From: Candidatus Defluviibacillus avedoerensis
GTDB lineage: Bacteria > Pseudomonadota > Gammaproteobacteria > Burkholderiales > Burkholderiaceae_C
Assembly: GCA_016703665.1 (NCBI GenBank)
Contig: JADJBS010000006.1
Location: 310,001-374,000 of the forward strand
Direction: 5' to 3'
Length of the DNA: 64,000 nt
Below, in pieces: positions 7,410-15,609 of the stretch. Position 1 is the stretch's first letter; each line of letters begins with the position of its first letter. A program made the position numbers and the translations under genes. The notes beneath the pieces were generated by a model. It did not search any database. It worked only from the letters and a program-made list of their open reading frames with translations, and was not told the DNA's origin.

Positions 7410-8315
7410 CTACCCTGCGTTGGGGATGCTGGCCAAATGCGCCAGCAGCAAGCTGGCCGCTGCCGACAGGTCCATCTCACTGCGCAAGCAAATCGCAAAG
7501 TTGCGTCTGGCCCAGGTGTCCGTCAACGGAATCACCCTCAATCCCAGCGTGGCGGCGTAGGGCTGAGCCACCTCAAAAGGCACGATGCCAATCGCAATGC
7601 CCGACCCCACCACGCGCAGTGCCGCGTCAAAGTTAGACACGATGGTGCGGTACACCAGCGCCTGCTGGGCGCGGGCGGCCTCGCGTTGCAATAACACTTG
7701 AACAGCGCTGGCCATCGGCATGCTGACTTGCTCATAAGGCAGAGTCTGGGCGAACGACACTTGCGCAAGCCCTGCCAATGGATGCTTTGCGTGCACCGCC
7801 ACCGCCAAGTGGTCACTGCGATACCTCCGCGTTTGCAAACCACCAAAATCTGCCGCGTCCCAGCAAATCCCCAGCGATGCACTTCCGTCCCGCACGCGGC
7901 GCACCACCTCGGGGCTGACGCCTTCTTCCATGTCCACGCGGATGTCACGGTGCGCTGGCTGCCGCAAAAAGTCTGCCACGTCGTTGGCCAAGGACTCGGC
8001 CATCACAGAACTGGTGGCCAAAAGTCGCACCTGTCCCCGCACGCCGCTGGCATAAGCCGCCATGTCGCGGCTGATTCGCTCAACCCCCGCCAACAAGGTT
8101 CTGGCATGTTCGGCCAAGGTTTCCCCAGCAGGGGTCAGGTCCACTCCGTGGCGCCGCCGTATCAGTAAAGGCGTGCCCACGGTGTGTTCCAGTTGCGCCA
8201 AGCGCTTGCTGATAGCCGAGCCCGCCAAGTGGGCTTGTTCGCCTGCGCGTGCCATGTTGCGTGTCTCGCTCACGGTGACAAACAGGCGCAGGCTGGTCAG
8301 GTCGAGATCTCGCAT
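7410..8315 (-). CDS. LysR-family transcriptional regulator
   Basis: 301 residues, standard LysR length. The N-terminal winged HTH is clear (LTSLRLFVTVSETRNMARAGEQ, then SAISKRLAQLE and LTPAGETL), followed by a two-lobed effector domain from about residue 90. It is divergent from the lyase/CoA-transferase/TctC genes, with 111 bases between the starts. By the usual LysR arrangement it probably regulates them in response to a carboxylic acid or CoA-ester intermediate. The ligand cannot be told from sequence. Confidence 0.92.
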   Translation of the reverse strand: MRDLDLTSLRLFVTVSETRNMARAGEQAHLAGSAISKRLAQLEHTVGTPLLIRRRHGVDLTPAGETLAEHARTLLAGVERISRDMAAYASGVRGQVRLLATSSVMAESLANDVADFLRQPAHRDIRVDMEEGVSPEVVRRVRDGSASLGICWDAADFGGLQTRRYRSDHLAVAVHAKHPLAGLAQVSFAQTLPYEQVSMPMASAVQVLLQREAARAQQALVYRTIVSNFDAALRVVGSGIAIGIVPFEVAQPYAATLGLRVIPLTDTWARRNFAICLRSEMDLSAAASLLLAHLASIPNAG

Positions 8316-8332
8316 GGGTGAGTTTCTTAGAT

Positions 8333-8399
8333 ATTCAAATATGGAAGTTTAGGGCTTCCAAAATTGAGACCATTGACTCATCAGATAAACCTAAACTCA
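8333..8399. promoter_or_regulatory. Divergent LysR control region with dyads
   Basis: Between the divergent starts lie ATATT-CA-AATAT (8333-8344), GGAAG-N7-CTTCC (8345-8361), and an 8-base inverted pair AGTTTAGG (8348-8355) / CCTAAACT (8392-8399) whose arms are 44 bases apart, about four helical turns. This spacing suits a LysR tetramer touching two sites. Binding is inferred. Confidence 0.5.
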
Positions 8400-8426
8400 A
8401 GCTCAATTCAGCAACCAGCGCATACC

Positions 8427-9362
8427 ATGCCTACAAACCCCCTGCCAACCGTTGTCACCGTGCGAGAGGTCGGCCTGCGCGATGGCCTGCAAAGCATCGC
8501 CCGCACCTTACCCACAGCACACAAGTTGGCGTGGTTGCAGGGCGCTTACGAAGCGGGTCTGCGCGAGATCGAGATTGGCTCATTCGTGCCCGCGCGCTTG
8601 TTGCCGCAACTGGCCGACACTGCAGAACTGATAGCCCACGCGCTCAAACTGCCCGGCCTGGTGGTGTCTGTGTTGGTGCCCAATTTGCGCGGGGCCGAAG
8701 CGGCCATCGCCAGCGGTGCCCACAGCATGGTCTTGCCCTTGTCGGCCAGCCATGCCCACAGTTTGGCCAATTTGCGCAAGACGCCAGACGAGGTGGTGGC
8801 CGAGGCCGCCCGCATCCGCGCGGCGCGTGACTCGGCAGGATCGAGCATGCTGCTAGAAGGTGGCGTGGGCACGGCCTTCGGCTGCACACTGCAAGGCGAG
8901 GTGAAAGAATCCGAGGTACTGCGCCTGATGCAAGCCCTGCTGGACGCGGGCTGCGATCGCGTGAGCCTGGCCGACACGGTGGGCTACGGCGACCCAGCCC
9001 AGGTACAGCGCCTGTTTGAGAAAGGCCGCGCGCTGGTGGGGGAGCGCCTGTGGTGCGGCCATTTCCATGACACGCGTGGCTTGGGTCTGGCCAATGTCTA
9101 CGCCGCACTGCAATGCGGTATCACCCGCTTCGACGCTTGCCTGGCTGGGATTGGCGGCTGCCCCCACGCCCCAGGTGCCAGCGGCAATGTCAGTACCGAA
9201 GACTTGGCCTACATGCTGCGCAGCATGAAGATCGACACGGGCCTGAACATCAACGCCCTGCTGGGCTTGCGCCAACAGGTCGCCACGTGGTTAGAGGGCG
9301 AGGCTTTGCACGGCACACTCTGGCAAGCGGGCTTGCCCAAAACCATGAAAGAAACAGCATGA
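8427..9362 (+). CDS. HMG-CoA-lyase-family aldol lyase (paralogue 1)
   Basis: 311-residue TIM-barrel lyase of the HMGL-like family. Metal- and CoA-site features: R18-D19 in VGLRDGLQ, GHFHDTRG with two metal-type His, and the glycine loop Cys245 in GIGGCPHAPGASGN. The canonical HMG-CoA lyase stretch F-V-S-P-K-W-V-P-Q reads F-V-P-A-R-L-L-P-Q here, so the substrate may not be HMG-CoA; related lyases cleave citramalyl-CoA or other 3-hydroxy-3-methyl-dicarboxyl-CoA esters. ATG 8427 starts the family similarity; an in-frame ATG upstream at 8364 falls in the regulatory region. The stop overlaps the next start (ATGA), so the lyase and CoA-transferase are coupled. Confidence 0.85.
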   Translation: MPTNPLPTVVTVREVGLRDGLQSIARTLPTAHKLAWLQGAYEAGLREIEIGSFVPARLLPQLADTAELIAHALKLPGLVVSVLVPNLRGAEAAIASGAHSMVLPLSASHAHSLANLRKTPDEVVAEAARIRAARDSAGSSMLLEGGVGTAFGCTLQGEVKESEVLRLMQALLDAGCDRVSLADTVGYGDPAQVQRLFEKGRALVGERLWCGHFHDTRGLGLANVYAALQCGITRFDACLAGIGGCPHAPGASGNVSTEDLAYMLRSMKIDTGLNINALLGLRQQVATWLEGEALHGTLWQAGLPKTMKETA

Positions 9363-10654
9363 GCACACCGACATCCAAACCGCTCGAAGGTCTGAGTGCC
9401 GCGCCGGGCCGCCCCAAGCAAGCCAACGCCCCCTCGGGGAGCAGCGCAGTACGCAAAGCGAAAAGCGTGGGGGAGTTACCGCTGGCTGGCCTGCGGGTTG
9501 TTGAATTCACCCACATGGTGATGGGCCCCACCTGCGGCATGGTGCTGGCCGACATGGGCGCCGAAGTGATCAAGGTGGAGCCCATCGATGGCGACCGCAC
9601 CCGCCATTTGCTGGGCGCAGGGGCGGGCTTTTTCCCCATGTTTAACCGCAACAAAAAGAGCATCGCCATTGACCTGCACCAACCCGAAGGAGCAGCTGTC
9701 GCCCGCAAACTGGCGGCGAGCGCCGACGTGGTGGCCGAGAACTTCAAGCCCGGCACCATGAAGAAATACGGGCTGGACTATGCATCGCTGTCTCAGGTCA
9801 ACGAGCGTCTGATCTACGTCAGCCACAAGGGCTTTCTGCCCGGCCCCTACGAGCACCGCACAGCCCTGGACGAAGTCGTACAGATGATGGGCGGCTTGGC
9901 CTACATGACCGGCCGTCCCGGTGACCCGGTGCGCGCAGGCACCAGTGTGAACGACATCATGGGCGGCATGTTTGGTGCCATTGGCACACTGGGTGCGCTG
10001 ATTCAGCGGGGCATCACCGGCAAAGGCCAGGAGGTGCAAAGCGCTTTGTTTGAGAACAATGTGTTCCTGGTGGGCCAGCACATGATGCAGTACGCCATCA
10101 CCGGGCAGGCCGCCGCCCCCATGCCAGAGCGCATCTCTGCTTGGGCCGTGTACGACGTGTTCACAGTCAAAGACGATGAGCAGATTTTCTTGGCAGCCGT
10201 CAGCGACGCGCAGTGGGCCACGTTTTGCGATCTGCTGAGCTTTGCTGACCTCAAGGCTGACCCGCAGTACACCAGCAACAATGACCGTGTTCGCCTGCGA
10301 CCCAGCCTATTGCCCATTCTGCGCGAGCGCCTTGCTCCTTACACCGCAGCCGAGCTGGCCGCCAAGTTTGAAAAGGCCGGGCTGCCATTCGCCCCGATCC
10401 GCAAACCCGAAGAACTGTTTGACGACGAACACCTGCTGGCCACCGGAGGCCTGGCCGACATCACCCTGCCCGACGGCGAGCGCGCGGGTCAGACCGCGCA
10501 GACCACGCTGTTCCCTTTCACCATGGACGGCCAGCGCCTGGGCGTGCGCTTGCAGCCGCCCACCCTGGGGCAGCACAGCGCCGAACTGCTCGGCGCACTC
10601 GGCTACAGTTCTGTCGAGATGGATGCCCTGCGCCAACATGGCACGGTGGCTTAA
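9359..10654 (+). CDS. CaiB/BaiF (class III) CoA-transferase (paralogue 1)
   Basis: 431-residue class III CoA-transferase, presumably activating the dicarboxylate that the coupled lyase cleaves. Family landmarks: VVEFTHMVMGPTCGMVLADMGAEVIKVEP region, NFKPGTMKKYGLDY, RTALDEVVQMMGG, YMTGRPGDPVRAG and VNDIMGGM, whose Asp is where I place the catalytic residue. Residues about 16-40 (RPKQANAPSGSSAVRKAKSVG) are not family sequence; they are the translation of a GC-rich dispersed repeat inserted in frame. The ATG overlaps the lyase stop. TctC-like binding protein follows after 33 bases. The paralogue at 22739-24018 is highly similar over the whole core. Confidence 0.88.
   Translation: MSTPTSKPLEGLSAAPGRPKQANAPSGSSAVRKAKSVGELPLAGLRVVEFTHMVMGPTCGMVLADMGAEVIKVEPIDGDRTRHLLGAGAGFFPMFNRNKKSIAIDLHQPEGAAVARKLAASADVVAENFKPGTMKKYGLDYASLSQVNERLIYVSHKGFLPGPYEHRTALDEVVQMMGGLAYMTGRPGDPVRAGTSVNDIMGGMFGAIGTLGALIQRGITGKGQEVQSALFENNVFLVGQHMMQYAITGQAAAPMPERISAWAVYDVFTVKDDEQIFLAAVSDAQWATFCDLLSFADLKADPQYTSNNDRVRLRPSLLPILRERLAPYTAAELAAKFEKAGLPFAPIRKPEELFDDEHLLATGGLADITLPDGERAGQTAQTTLFPFTMDGQRLGVRLQPPTLGQHSAELLGALGYSSVEMDALRQHGTVA
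9405..9474. repeat. GC-rich dispersed repeat read in frame
   Basis: CCCCTCGGGG core followed by AGCAGCGCAGTACGCAAAGC and GCGTGGGGG. This type is usually intergenic in Comamonadaceae; here it is translated as part of the CoA-transferase N-terminus. The scrambled block at 22776-22862 sits at the same place in the paralogue. Confidence 0.65.
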
Positions 10655-10687
10655 TTCCCCACATCCTTAAAACCTGGAGACAAACCC

Positions 10688-11653
10688 ATGAAGACCCCAT
10701 TCAGCCGCCGTCAAACCGTTCTCGCCCTTGCCGCGCTGCCTGCACTGGCTTTTGCGCAAGCTGACAAGCCCATCAAATTCATCCTGCCCAATGCCACAGG
10801 CTCTGGCGTAGACGCCATCACGCGCAGCGCGCAAAACGCCCTGGGCAAAGCCCTGGGTAACTCGGTCGTGGTGGAGAACCAACCTGGCGCAGGTGGCGTG
10901 GTGGGCTTGCAGGCGCTGGCCCGCTCGGCACCTGATGGGCACACGCTGTCGGTGGTGTCCAACAATGTGGTGATCTTCCCTAGCGTGCTCAAGTCGCTGC
11001 CCTTTGACATGCCGGGCGATTTCACGCCGATTGCCGTGGTGGGCAGCACGCCGATGATTTTGGTGGTTAATCCCAACAAAGTGGTTGCGACCAACAGCAA
11101 AGAGTTTGTGGCTTTCCTTAAAAGCAAACCGGGTGCGCTTAACTTTGCCTCTGGTGGGAATGGCACCATTTTGCATTTGGCAGCAGAAATGTTTCTGGAC
11201 GAAGCCGGTGCAACTGCACGCCACATTCCCTACAAGGGCGTAGGCCCCATGCTCACCGACCTGATCGGTGGCCAGGTGGACTTTGCCGTGGCCGCGCTGC
11301 CCAGCGTGCAAGCACACATCAAGTCGGGCGCGCTGCGAGCCATTGGTGCTTGTGGTGCCCAGCGCACGGCTGCTGCACCGGACATCCCCACCTTTGTCGA
11401 GCAAGGTTTGCCCGGCTACGTGATGGACGCCTGGTTTGCGGTGATTGGCCCTAAGGGCCTGCCTGCAGCCGATGTGAAACGCATCAACGCTGGTGTCATC
11501 AGCGCCTTCAATGCGCCAGACGTGAAAGAGACCATGGCCAAGCAAGGCAATACCATTGCCATCAGCACACCCGAAGTCGCGGCAAGCTTTTTCCGCAGTG
11601 AGCTCACCAAATACGCAGGTCTGGTCAAAAAAGCGGGCGTCGAAGCACAGTAG
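10688..11653 (+). CDS. TctC/Bug-family periplasmic solute-binding protein
   Basis: 321-residue extracytoplasmic receptor. It has a signal peptide (basic start, then TVLALAALPALAFAQA with likely cleavage after AFA) and the Bug family pattern: ILPNATGSGVDAITR, ENQPGAGGVVG, FASGGNGTILHLAAEMF, HIPYKGVGPMLTDLIGGQVDF. These proteins bind small carboxylates such as citrate or other di- and tricarboxylates. No TctA/TctB permease lies in the window, as is common for the expanded Bug families of Burkholderiales. It follows the CoA-transferase by 33 bases with a GGAGA site, so it is probably the last gene of the LysR-controlled operon and supplies its substrate. Confidence 0.9.
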   Translation: MKTPFSRRQTVLALAALPALAFAQADKPIKFILPNATGSGVDAITRSAQNALGKALGNSVVVENQPGAGGVVGLQALARSAPDGHTLSVVSNNVVIFPSVLKSLPFDMPGDFTPIAVVGSTPMILVVNPNKVVATNSKEFVAFLKSKPGALNFASGGNGTILHLAAEMFLDEAGATARHIPYKGVGPMLTDLIGGQVDFAVAALPSVQAHIKSGALRAIGACGAQRTAAAPDIPTFVEQGLPGYVMDAWFAVIGPKGLPAADVKRINAGVISAFNAPDVKETMAKQGNTIAISTPEVAASFFRSELTKYAGLVKKAGVEAQ

Positions 11654-11664
11654 TTCTCAAGGCC

Positions 11665-12297
11665 TTAGCCCAGATCAAACGAAGCCGCCAACGCAATGCC
11701 GTCGGGTGCTTCGTAGTCAGCCACCACGCAGGCCTTGTCGGGCAATTCGGCAAAGTCGTTCAGGCATTCCTTCACCACGCGGATCGAGGGTTTGTCGAGC
11801 GCGGCAAATGGGCTGTCCAGCAACAGCACCGTCGCACCACTGGCAAACGCTGCGGCAAGCAGCACCTTGCGTCGGGACCCGGTCGACAGCATGAACAGTT
11901 TCTTGTGTGCATGCTCGGTCAAGAACAAACCTTCCATCAAAGGCCCCATCAACCTGCGATTGAAGAGCGGGTAGCGCAGCGCCATCTGGTCAAACACTTC
12001 GGAAGGTAGTAACTGGTCAAATGCCGGATCGCGCGGGTCCACCCAGAACACTTCACGAACATAGCTCGCCCGGTCCTTGCTCAGGCTGATCGATCCAGCC
12101 TCAGGAGGACTGATGCACACATCCCCGCCTTGAAGCGCCAAGTCCCCGGCAAGCAAGCGTAGCAACGTGGTCTTGCCCGCGCCGTCACCGCCTGCAATGC
12201 AACTCACCCCAGCCGGGACGCTCGCCCGCCACTGGGCGAACAAGGGGCACCCCGGATAGGAAAAACTCAAACCCTCTACCTGCATCACAGCGCTCAT
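11665..12297 (-). CDS. Solitary ABC-type ATPase with altered catalytic residues
   Basis: 210-residue ABC ATPase domain. Walker A GGDGAGKT (36-43), a signature-like LSTGS (137-141) and Walker B TVLLLD are present. The residue after the Walker B Asp, normally the catalytic Glu, is Ser162 (LLLDSPFAALD), and the switch His region reads CVVADYE with no His. It may bind ATP and hydrolyse it slowly or not at all. No permease or binding protein is nearby on this strand. It overlaps the aconitase-family gene by four bases (ATGA) and is co-transcribed with it, an unusual pairing. Function unknown. Confidence 0.75.
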   Translation of the reverse strand: MSAVMQVEGLSFSYPGCPLFAQWRASVPAGVSCIAGGDGAGKTTLLRLLAGDLALQGGDVCISPPEAGSISLSKDRASYVREVFWVDPRDPAFDQLLPSEVFDQMALRYPLFNRRLMGPLMEGLFLTEHAHKKLFMLSTGSRRKVLLAAAFASGATVLLLDSPFAALDKPSIRVVKECLNDFAELPDKACVVADYEAPDGIALAASFDLG

Positions 12298-14267
12298 CCC
12301 TTCTTTCCTTTCACACGGGCTTTCAGCCCTTCAAAAGAAATCAGTTCCCCAGCGAGCGCACTGGCCATTACGGTGGGTGGGCTGGCCAGCCAGACTTGGC
12401 CTGGTCCAGACCGGCCTGGGAAATTGCGGTTGATTGCGCTCACGGTCACTTGATCTGCGTTGGTGGACGAGCCCGGTCCACAGTTGGCGCAGGCCCCACA
12501 CGAGGGCTGCAGCATGACCGCGCCCACCGCCTCAAAGGTCTTGGCATAGCCCTTGGCCAGACAATAGTCGCGCACGGCCGTCGTGCCATATTGCAGATAC
12601 AGCTTGACGGTGGGCGGCACGCTTAAGCCCTGAGCCAACGCCCACGACAGCACAGCATGGTAATGGTCGAAGTCTTCGCGCTTTCCAGCAGTGCAGGAGC
12701 CGCCGTAGGCAATATCAACGGGCACAGTTTGCTTCAATTTTGATAGCTCAATGCCATTCCCCGGGTCGCCCGGTGATGCCACCATGGGTGACAACCGGCA
12801 GCAATCTACTTGCAAGCTGTGCGCGTAGTGCGCGCCTGTATCGCTGTGCATCCACGGCTCCACCACAAAGTCCACACCGCGTCGCTCTTTCAGAAAGGCC
12901 ACCGTCTCGGCGTCGGGTGCAACGATCCCAGTCAGCCCACCCAGTTCGGCACACATATTGGTCAGCGTGGCACGCTCGTCGGTGCGCAACTGTGCAACAG
13001 CGCTGCCCGTGAACTCAAACACCTTGCCCACGCCGCCACCCTCGCGAATAAAGGGCAAGGCGAGCAGGTGCAGCACGATGTCTTTGGCGGTGATGCCCAT
13101 GGGTAGCGACCCCACCAATTCCACACGCAGGCAGTCTGGCACGGTCAGGCGCACGGCACCGGTCACAAAGGCATTGGCCATGTCGGTGGTGCCCACGCCA
13201 AAAGCCACGCAGCCCAATGCACCGCTGTGTGGCGTATGCGAATCGGTGCCCACCACCACCTGGCCGGGCAGCGCGTAATGCTCAGCCATCATGGCGTGAG
13301 ATATACCGGCCACGTTGCTACCGTCGTCCAACGCCGCCTCGTCATCGGTCAGTATGCGGTGCATGCGCAGGCCATATTCCGCAGCAAAGTCGCGCTGTGC
13401 CTGGCACATGGCCAGCACGTTGGGCACCAGCCCACCCCGCACATGAGCAGGGCTGGTGCCCACGTACGAGGTGTGGTCCTCAAACACCACGATGCGCTCG
13501 GGCGCACGCAGGGCCAGTGGTTTGCCCAGTGCCACGTGCAGCATGTGCGCCGCCATGCCGGTGTAGTACTCGTGAATAAAGCGCCAGTCGGCCTGCACAA
13601 ACACGCCTTGACCCACCTCGGGCTGCGTCGCCGTGACAGGGGTACGCAACAGGTGTCTGGCCATGATCTTCTGGAACAGGGTTTGCGCAGGCGGAGCGGC
13701 TGTTGGCACCATCACTGCGGTCGAGAGTAATTGCGCTTGCCCAAATTTGAGCATGCCCCCAGCGCGCAGGATCGCCGCCGCCAGTGCGTCCCGCCCTTCC
13801 ACCAGTTCTTCCAACGTCAGTGATTCCCCACTCTCCAGTTTGGCCAGCAGGTCAAAGTTGGTTGAAGTAAAGAGTCCAATGTTGTCTGCGTTTTGCCGGT
13901 AGATGCGCTCAAAGCTCTCAGCAAACACCAATCGCACGCCAGCAAGCTTTTCTGCCGCAGGGCTGTGCTCTCGCGACGACCCCTTGCCGTAGCGCCGGCC
14001 CGCGACCAGCACGTCAAAGCCGCTGGTGCGCAGGGTGCGTACGCCAATGGGCTGTTCGCCATTCAGCTGCAAACCCGCATGAGCGTAGTCGCCCAGCTTG
14101 TCGTCGTAATGGCTGAGGATGGCAACGGGGGTGATCTCGTCCGTGGAGATGTCGTCGCGCAGTGGGGTGGCTTGCTGCAGGGTCAGGCGTTGGCCTGAGA
14201 GCTGGGCACGGAGTTTTTCTGCGCTTTGGGTCAGGTAAAGAATCTTCTTGAATTCGAGGCTGGGCAT
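12294..14267 (-). CDS. Aconitase-family hydro-lyase, permuted (swivel domain first)
   Basis: 657-residue [4Fe-4S] hydro-lyase. The swivel (LeuD-like) domain comes first, about 1-175 (RDDISTDEITPVAIL, then RRYGKGSSREHSPAAEKL). The catalytic LeuC-like domains follow: VFEDHTSYVG, VGTDSHTPHSGALGC, cluster Cys in YGGSCTAGKREDFD, and CxxC in PSCGACANCGPGSS. This is the AcnB-like order without the HEAT-like domain, or a LeuD-LeuC fusion. Substrates of such proteins include isopropylmalate, dimethylmalate and citraconate/citramalate-type acids. ATG 14267 starts family similarity; a longer in-frame ATG at 14342 adds unlikely sequence. It is convergent with the TctC gene and coupled to the ABC ATPase. 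Confidence 0.85.
   Translation of the reverse strand: MPSLEFKKILYLTQSAEKLRAQLSGQRLTLQQATPLRDDISTDEITPVAILSHYDDKLGDYAHAGLQLNGEQPIGVRTLRTSGFDVLVAGRRYGKGSSREHSPAAEKLAGVRLVFAESFERIYRQNADNIGLFTSTNFDLLAKLESGESLTLEELVEGRDALAAAILRAGGMLKFGQAQLLSTAVMVPTAAPPAQTLFQKIMARHLLRTPVTATQPEVGQGVFVQADWRFIHEYYTGMAAHMLHVALGKPLALRAPERIVVFEDHTSYVGTSPAHVRGGLVPNVLAMCQAQRDFAAEYGLRMHRILTDDEAALDDGSNVAGISHAMMAEHYALPGQVVVGTDSHTPHSGALGCVAFGVGTTDMANAFVTGAVRLTVPDCLRVELVGSLPMGITAKDIVLHLLALPFIREGGGVGKVFEFTGSAVAQLRTDERATLTNMCAELGGLTGIVAPDAETVAFLKERRGVDFVVEPWMHSDTGAHYAHSLQVDCCRLSPMVASPGDPGNGIELSKLKQTVPVDIAYGGSCTAGKREDFDHYHAVLSWALAQGLSVPPTVKLYLQYGTTAVRDYCLAKGYAKTFEAVGAVMLQPSCGACANCGPGSSTNADQVTVSAINRNFPGRSGPGQVWLASPPTVMASALAGELISFEGLKARVKGKKG
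12731..12747. repeat. 17-nt dyad inside aconitase-family gene
   Basis: GCTTCAATTTTGATAGC, here within coding sequence; on the minus strand it contributes residues around ELSKLKQ between conserved blocks, a place where an insertion is tolerated. Confidence 0.55.
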
Positions 14268-14574
14268 GTGAGGATTCTCGCCTGCTGGGGTGCGTGCATC
14301 ACCCGCTTTACCACTTTTGAGATGGTGCAGTCCGGCAGACACACCAGGATGGCCATTCTCCGGCCACGCTCGCGAACGGCATCGGTGATTTGCAAGGACC
14401 TATAAGTGTATGCAACCGTCAACGCAAAACTAACCATAAGCTCGCGCGAATCGGCCTGCGCCTGCCCCCCCCCCTGGTATGCCTGCCTCAGTGGGGCGTT
14501 TGAAGGCGACAGCTGGTTTAGATTGCAATGCAGACAGCGCATAATCCCACCCCTTTTACGTATGGAGGGGGCAT
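14268..14574. other. Divergent intergenic region, 307 bases
   Basis: Separates the divergent aconitase-family and APH-like genes, so both promoters should lie here. I see a run of nine C (14465-14473) and a strong GGAGGGGG site (about 14564-14571) in front of ATG 14575. No convincing gene on either strand. Confidence 0.5.
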
Positions 14575-15579
14575 ATGAAACTCGATATCGCGCAATCCAC
14601 GCCAACTGCTGCCAGCATCGCCCAGATCGTTCGATCACACTACGCCCTCGGAGAAGTGGTCGAGAGCGAATTTCTTCGCCGCAGCTTTAATCAGGTGTAC
14701 AGACTGACCTTTGCCAGCGGGCAACGCGTCGTAGCAAGACTTTGCGCTGACCGACCACGGGGCGAACCTAACGTGGCGTTTGAGTCCGCAGTCCTCGCGC
14801 ACTTGGCACAGGCTGGATGCCCTGTTGCTCGCTGCCTGCCCGCTGTGAACGGTGAAGCAGCGGTGCAGGTGCTGCTGCCAGAAGGTCCTCGTCAGCTCAT
14901 GCTCTTTGAATATGTTGACGGCGAATTCACAAGTGAATCGGCGGAAGATATTCAGGCCTTTGCCCAAGGTCTGGCGAGGCTCCATGAGGTGTGGAGAAAG
15001 CTATCAGGGCCCTGCCAATGCATACACGCTGGATTTGGACTACCTGCTGAATCGCCCGCTCGAAGGATTGCTGTGCGCTCCTACCATGCAGCAGAATTGC
15101 GCCCGCAATATCAAGCACTGGCGGCGCGTCTACAGAGCGATATTTTGGCGCTAGGTGAGCTCAGCCATAGTAGTTGCCACGGTGATGCTCACGGCAGCAA
15201 CAACTTCATTATCAATTCCAGTGAGCAAGATCAGAAGCATGCCGTCTTCTTTGATTTTAACGAGACCGGGCCCGGATACCTGTCATACGAGTTGGCGGTT
15301 TATCCGTGGAATCTGATTCCGCGCTCCCCTGATGGCGTCATGAGCGAGAAAGCAATGCTGCAGTGGCAACACTTCATATCGGCATACTGCAAGGTGCGCC
15401 CCGTGGCTGAGGCAGATTTGATCGCCATTCCGCGCTTTATGGCCGTACGCCAATTCTGGCTTCTCGGCGAATACGCCGGCAGGGTTCCCGTGTGGGGTTC
15501 ACAGGCCATGCCAACAGACTATCTCCGTCGGCAGGTAACCATGTTGCGTCAATGGGAGAAATTGACCTTACCCATGTAG
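14575..15579 (+). CDS. APH/choline-kinase-type phosphotransferase with two compensating frameshifts
   Basis: Aminoglycoside-phosphotransferase-fold kinase of 334 residues. Catalytic loop HGDAHGSNN and metal site FFDFNETGPG are intact; the N-lobe is recognisable (FNQVYRLTF, then RVVARLC). Between about 15003 and 15105 the annotated frame gives non-family sequence, while another frame reads GPANAYTLDLDYLL then RPLEGLL, which is what the family has at this point. Two opposite indels about 100 bases apart explain this, so residues about 143-176 are out of frame but the ends match. It may be two consensus errors or a real compensated change. The strong GGAGGGGG ribosome site supports ATG 14575. 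Substrate unknown; such enzymes include homoserine-kinase-like and antibiotic kinases. Confidence 0.75.
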   Translation: MKLDIAQSTPTAASIAQIVRSHYALGEVVESEFLRRSFNQVYRLTFASGQRVVARLCADRPRGEPNVAFESAVLAHLAQAGCPVARCLPAVNGEAAVQVLLPEGPRQLMLFEYVDGEFTSESAEDIQAFAQGLARLHEVWRKLSGPCQCIHAGFGLPAESPARRIAVRSYHAAELRPQYQALAARLQSDILALGELSHSSCHGDAHGSNNFIINSSEQDQKHAVFFDFNETGPGYLSYELAVYPWNLIPRSPDGVMSEKAMLQWQHFISAYCKVRPVAEADLIAIPRFMAVRQFWLLGEYAGRVPVWGSQAMPTDYLRRQVTMLRQWEKLTLPM

Positions 15580-15609
15580 AACGGGCAGGCGGCGACATTT
15601 ATGGACGAC

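Noticed and set aside
10667..11545. Open frame of 292 codons on the minus strand
   Set aside because: Antisense to the TctC gene with its clear signal peptide and family motifs.
14465..14473. Run of nine C, possible phase-variable tract
   Set aside because: About 100 bases before the nearest start, not at a promoter spacer or in a reading frame I can support.
14231..14638. Possible gene of 135 codons in the aconitase/APH intergenic region
   Set aside because: Overlaps both gene starts, has no ribosome site and Arg/Cys-rich random composition.
15206..15216. TTCATTATC, same as the dyad-unit motif
   Set aside because: Lies in the conserved HGDAHGSNNFIIN codons of the kinase with no second arm at the expected distance; chance match.
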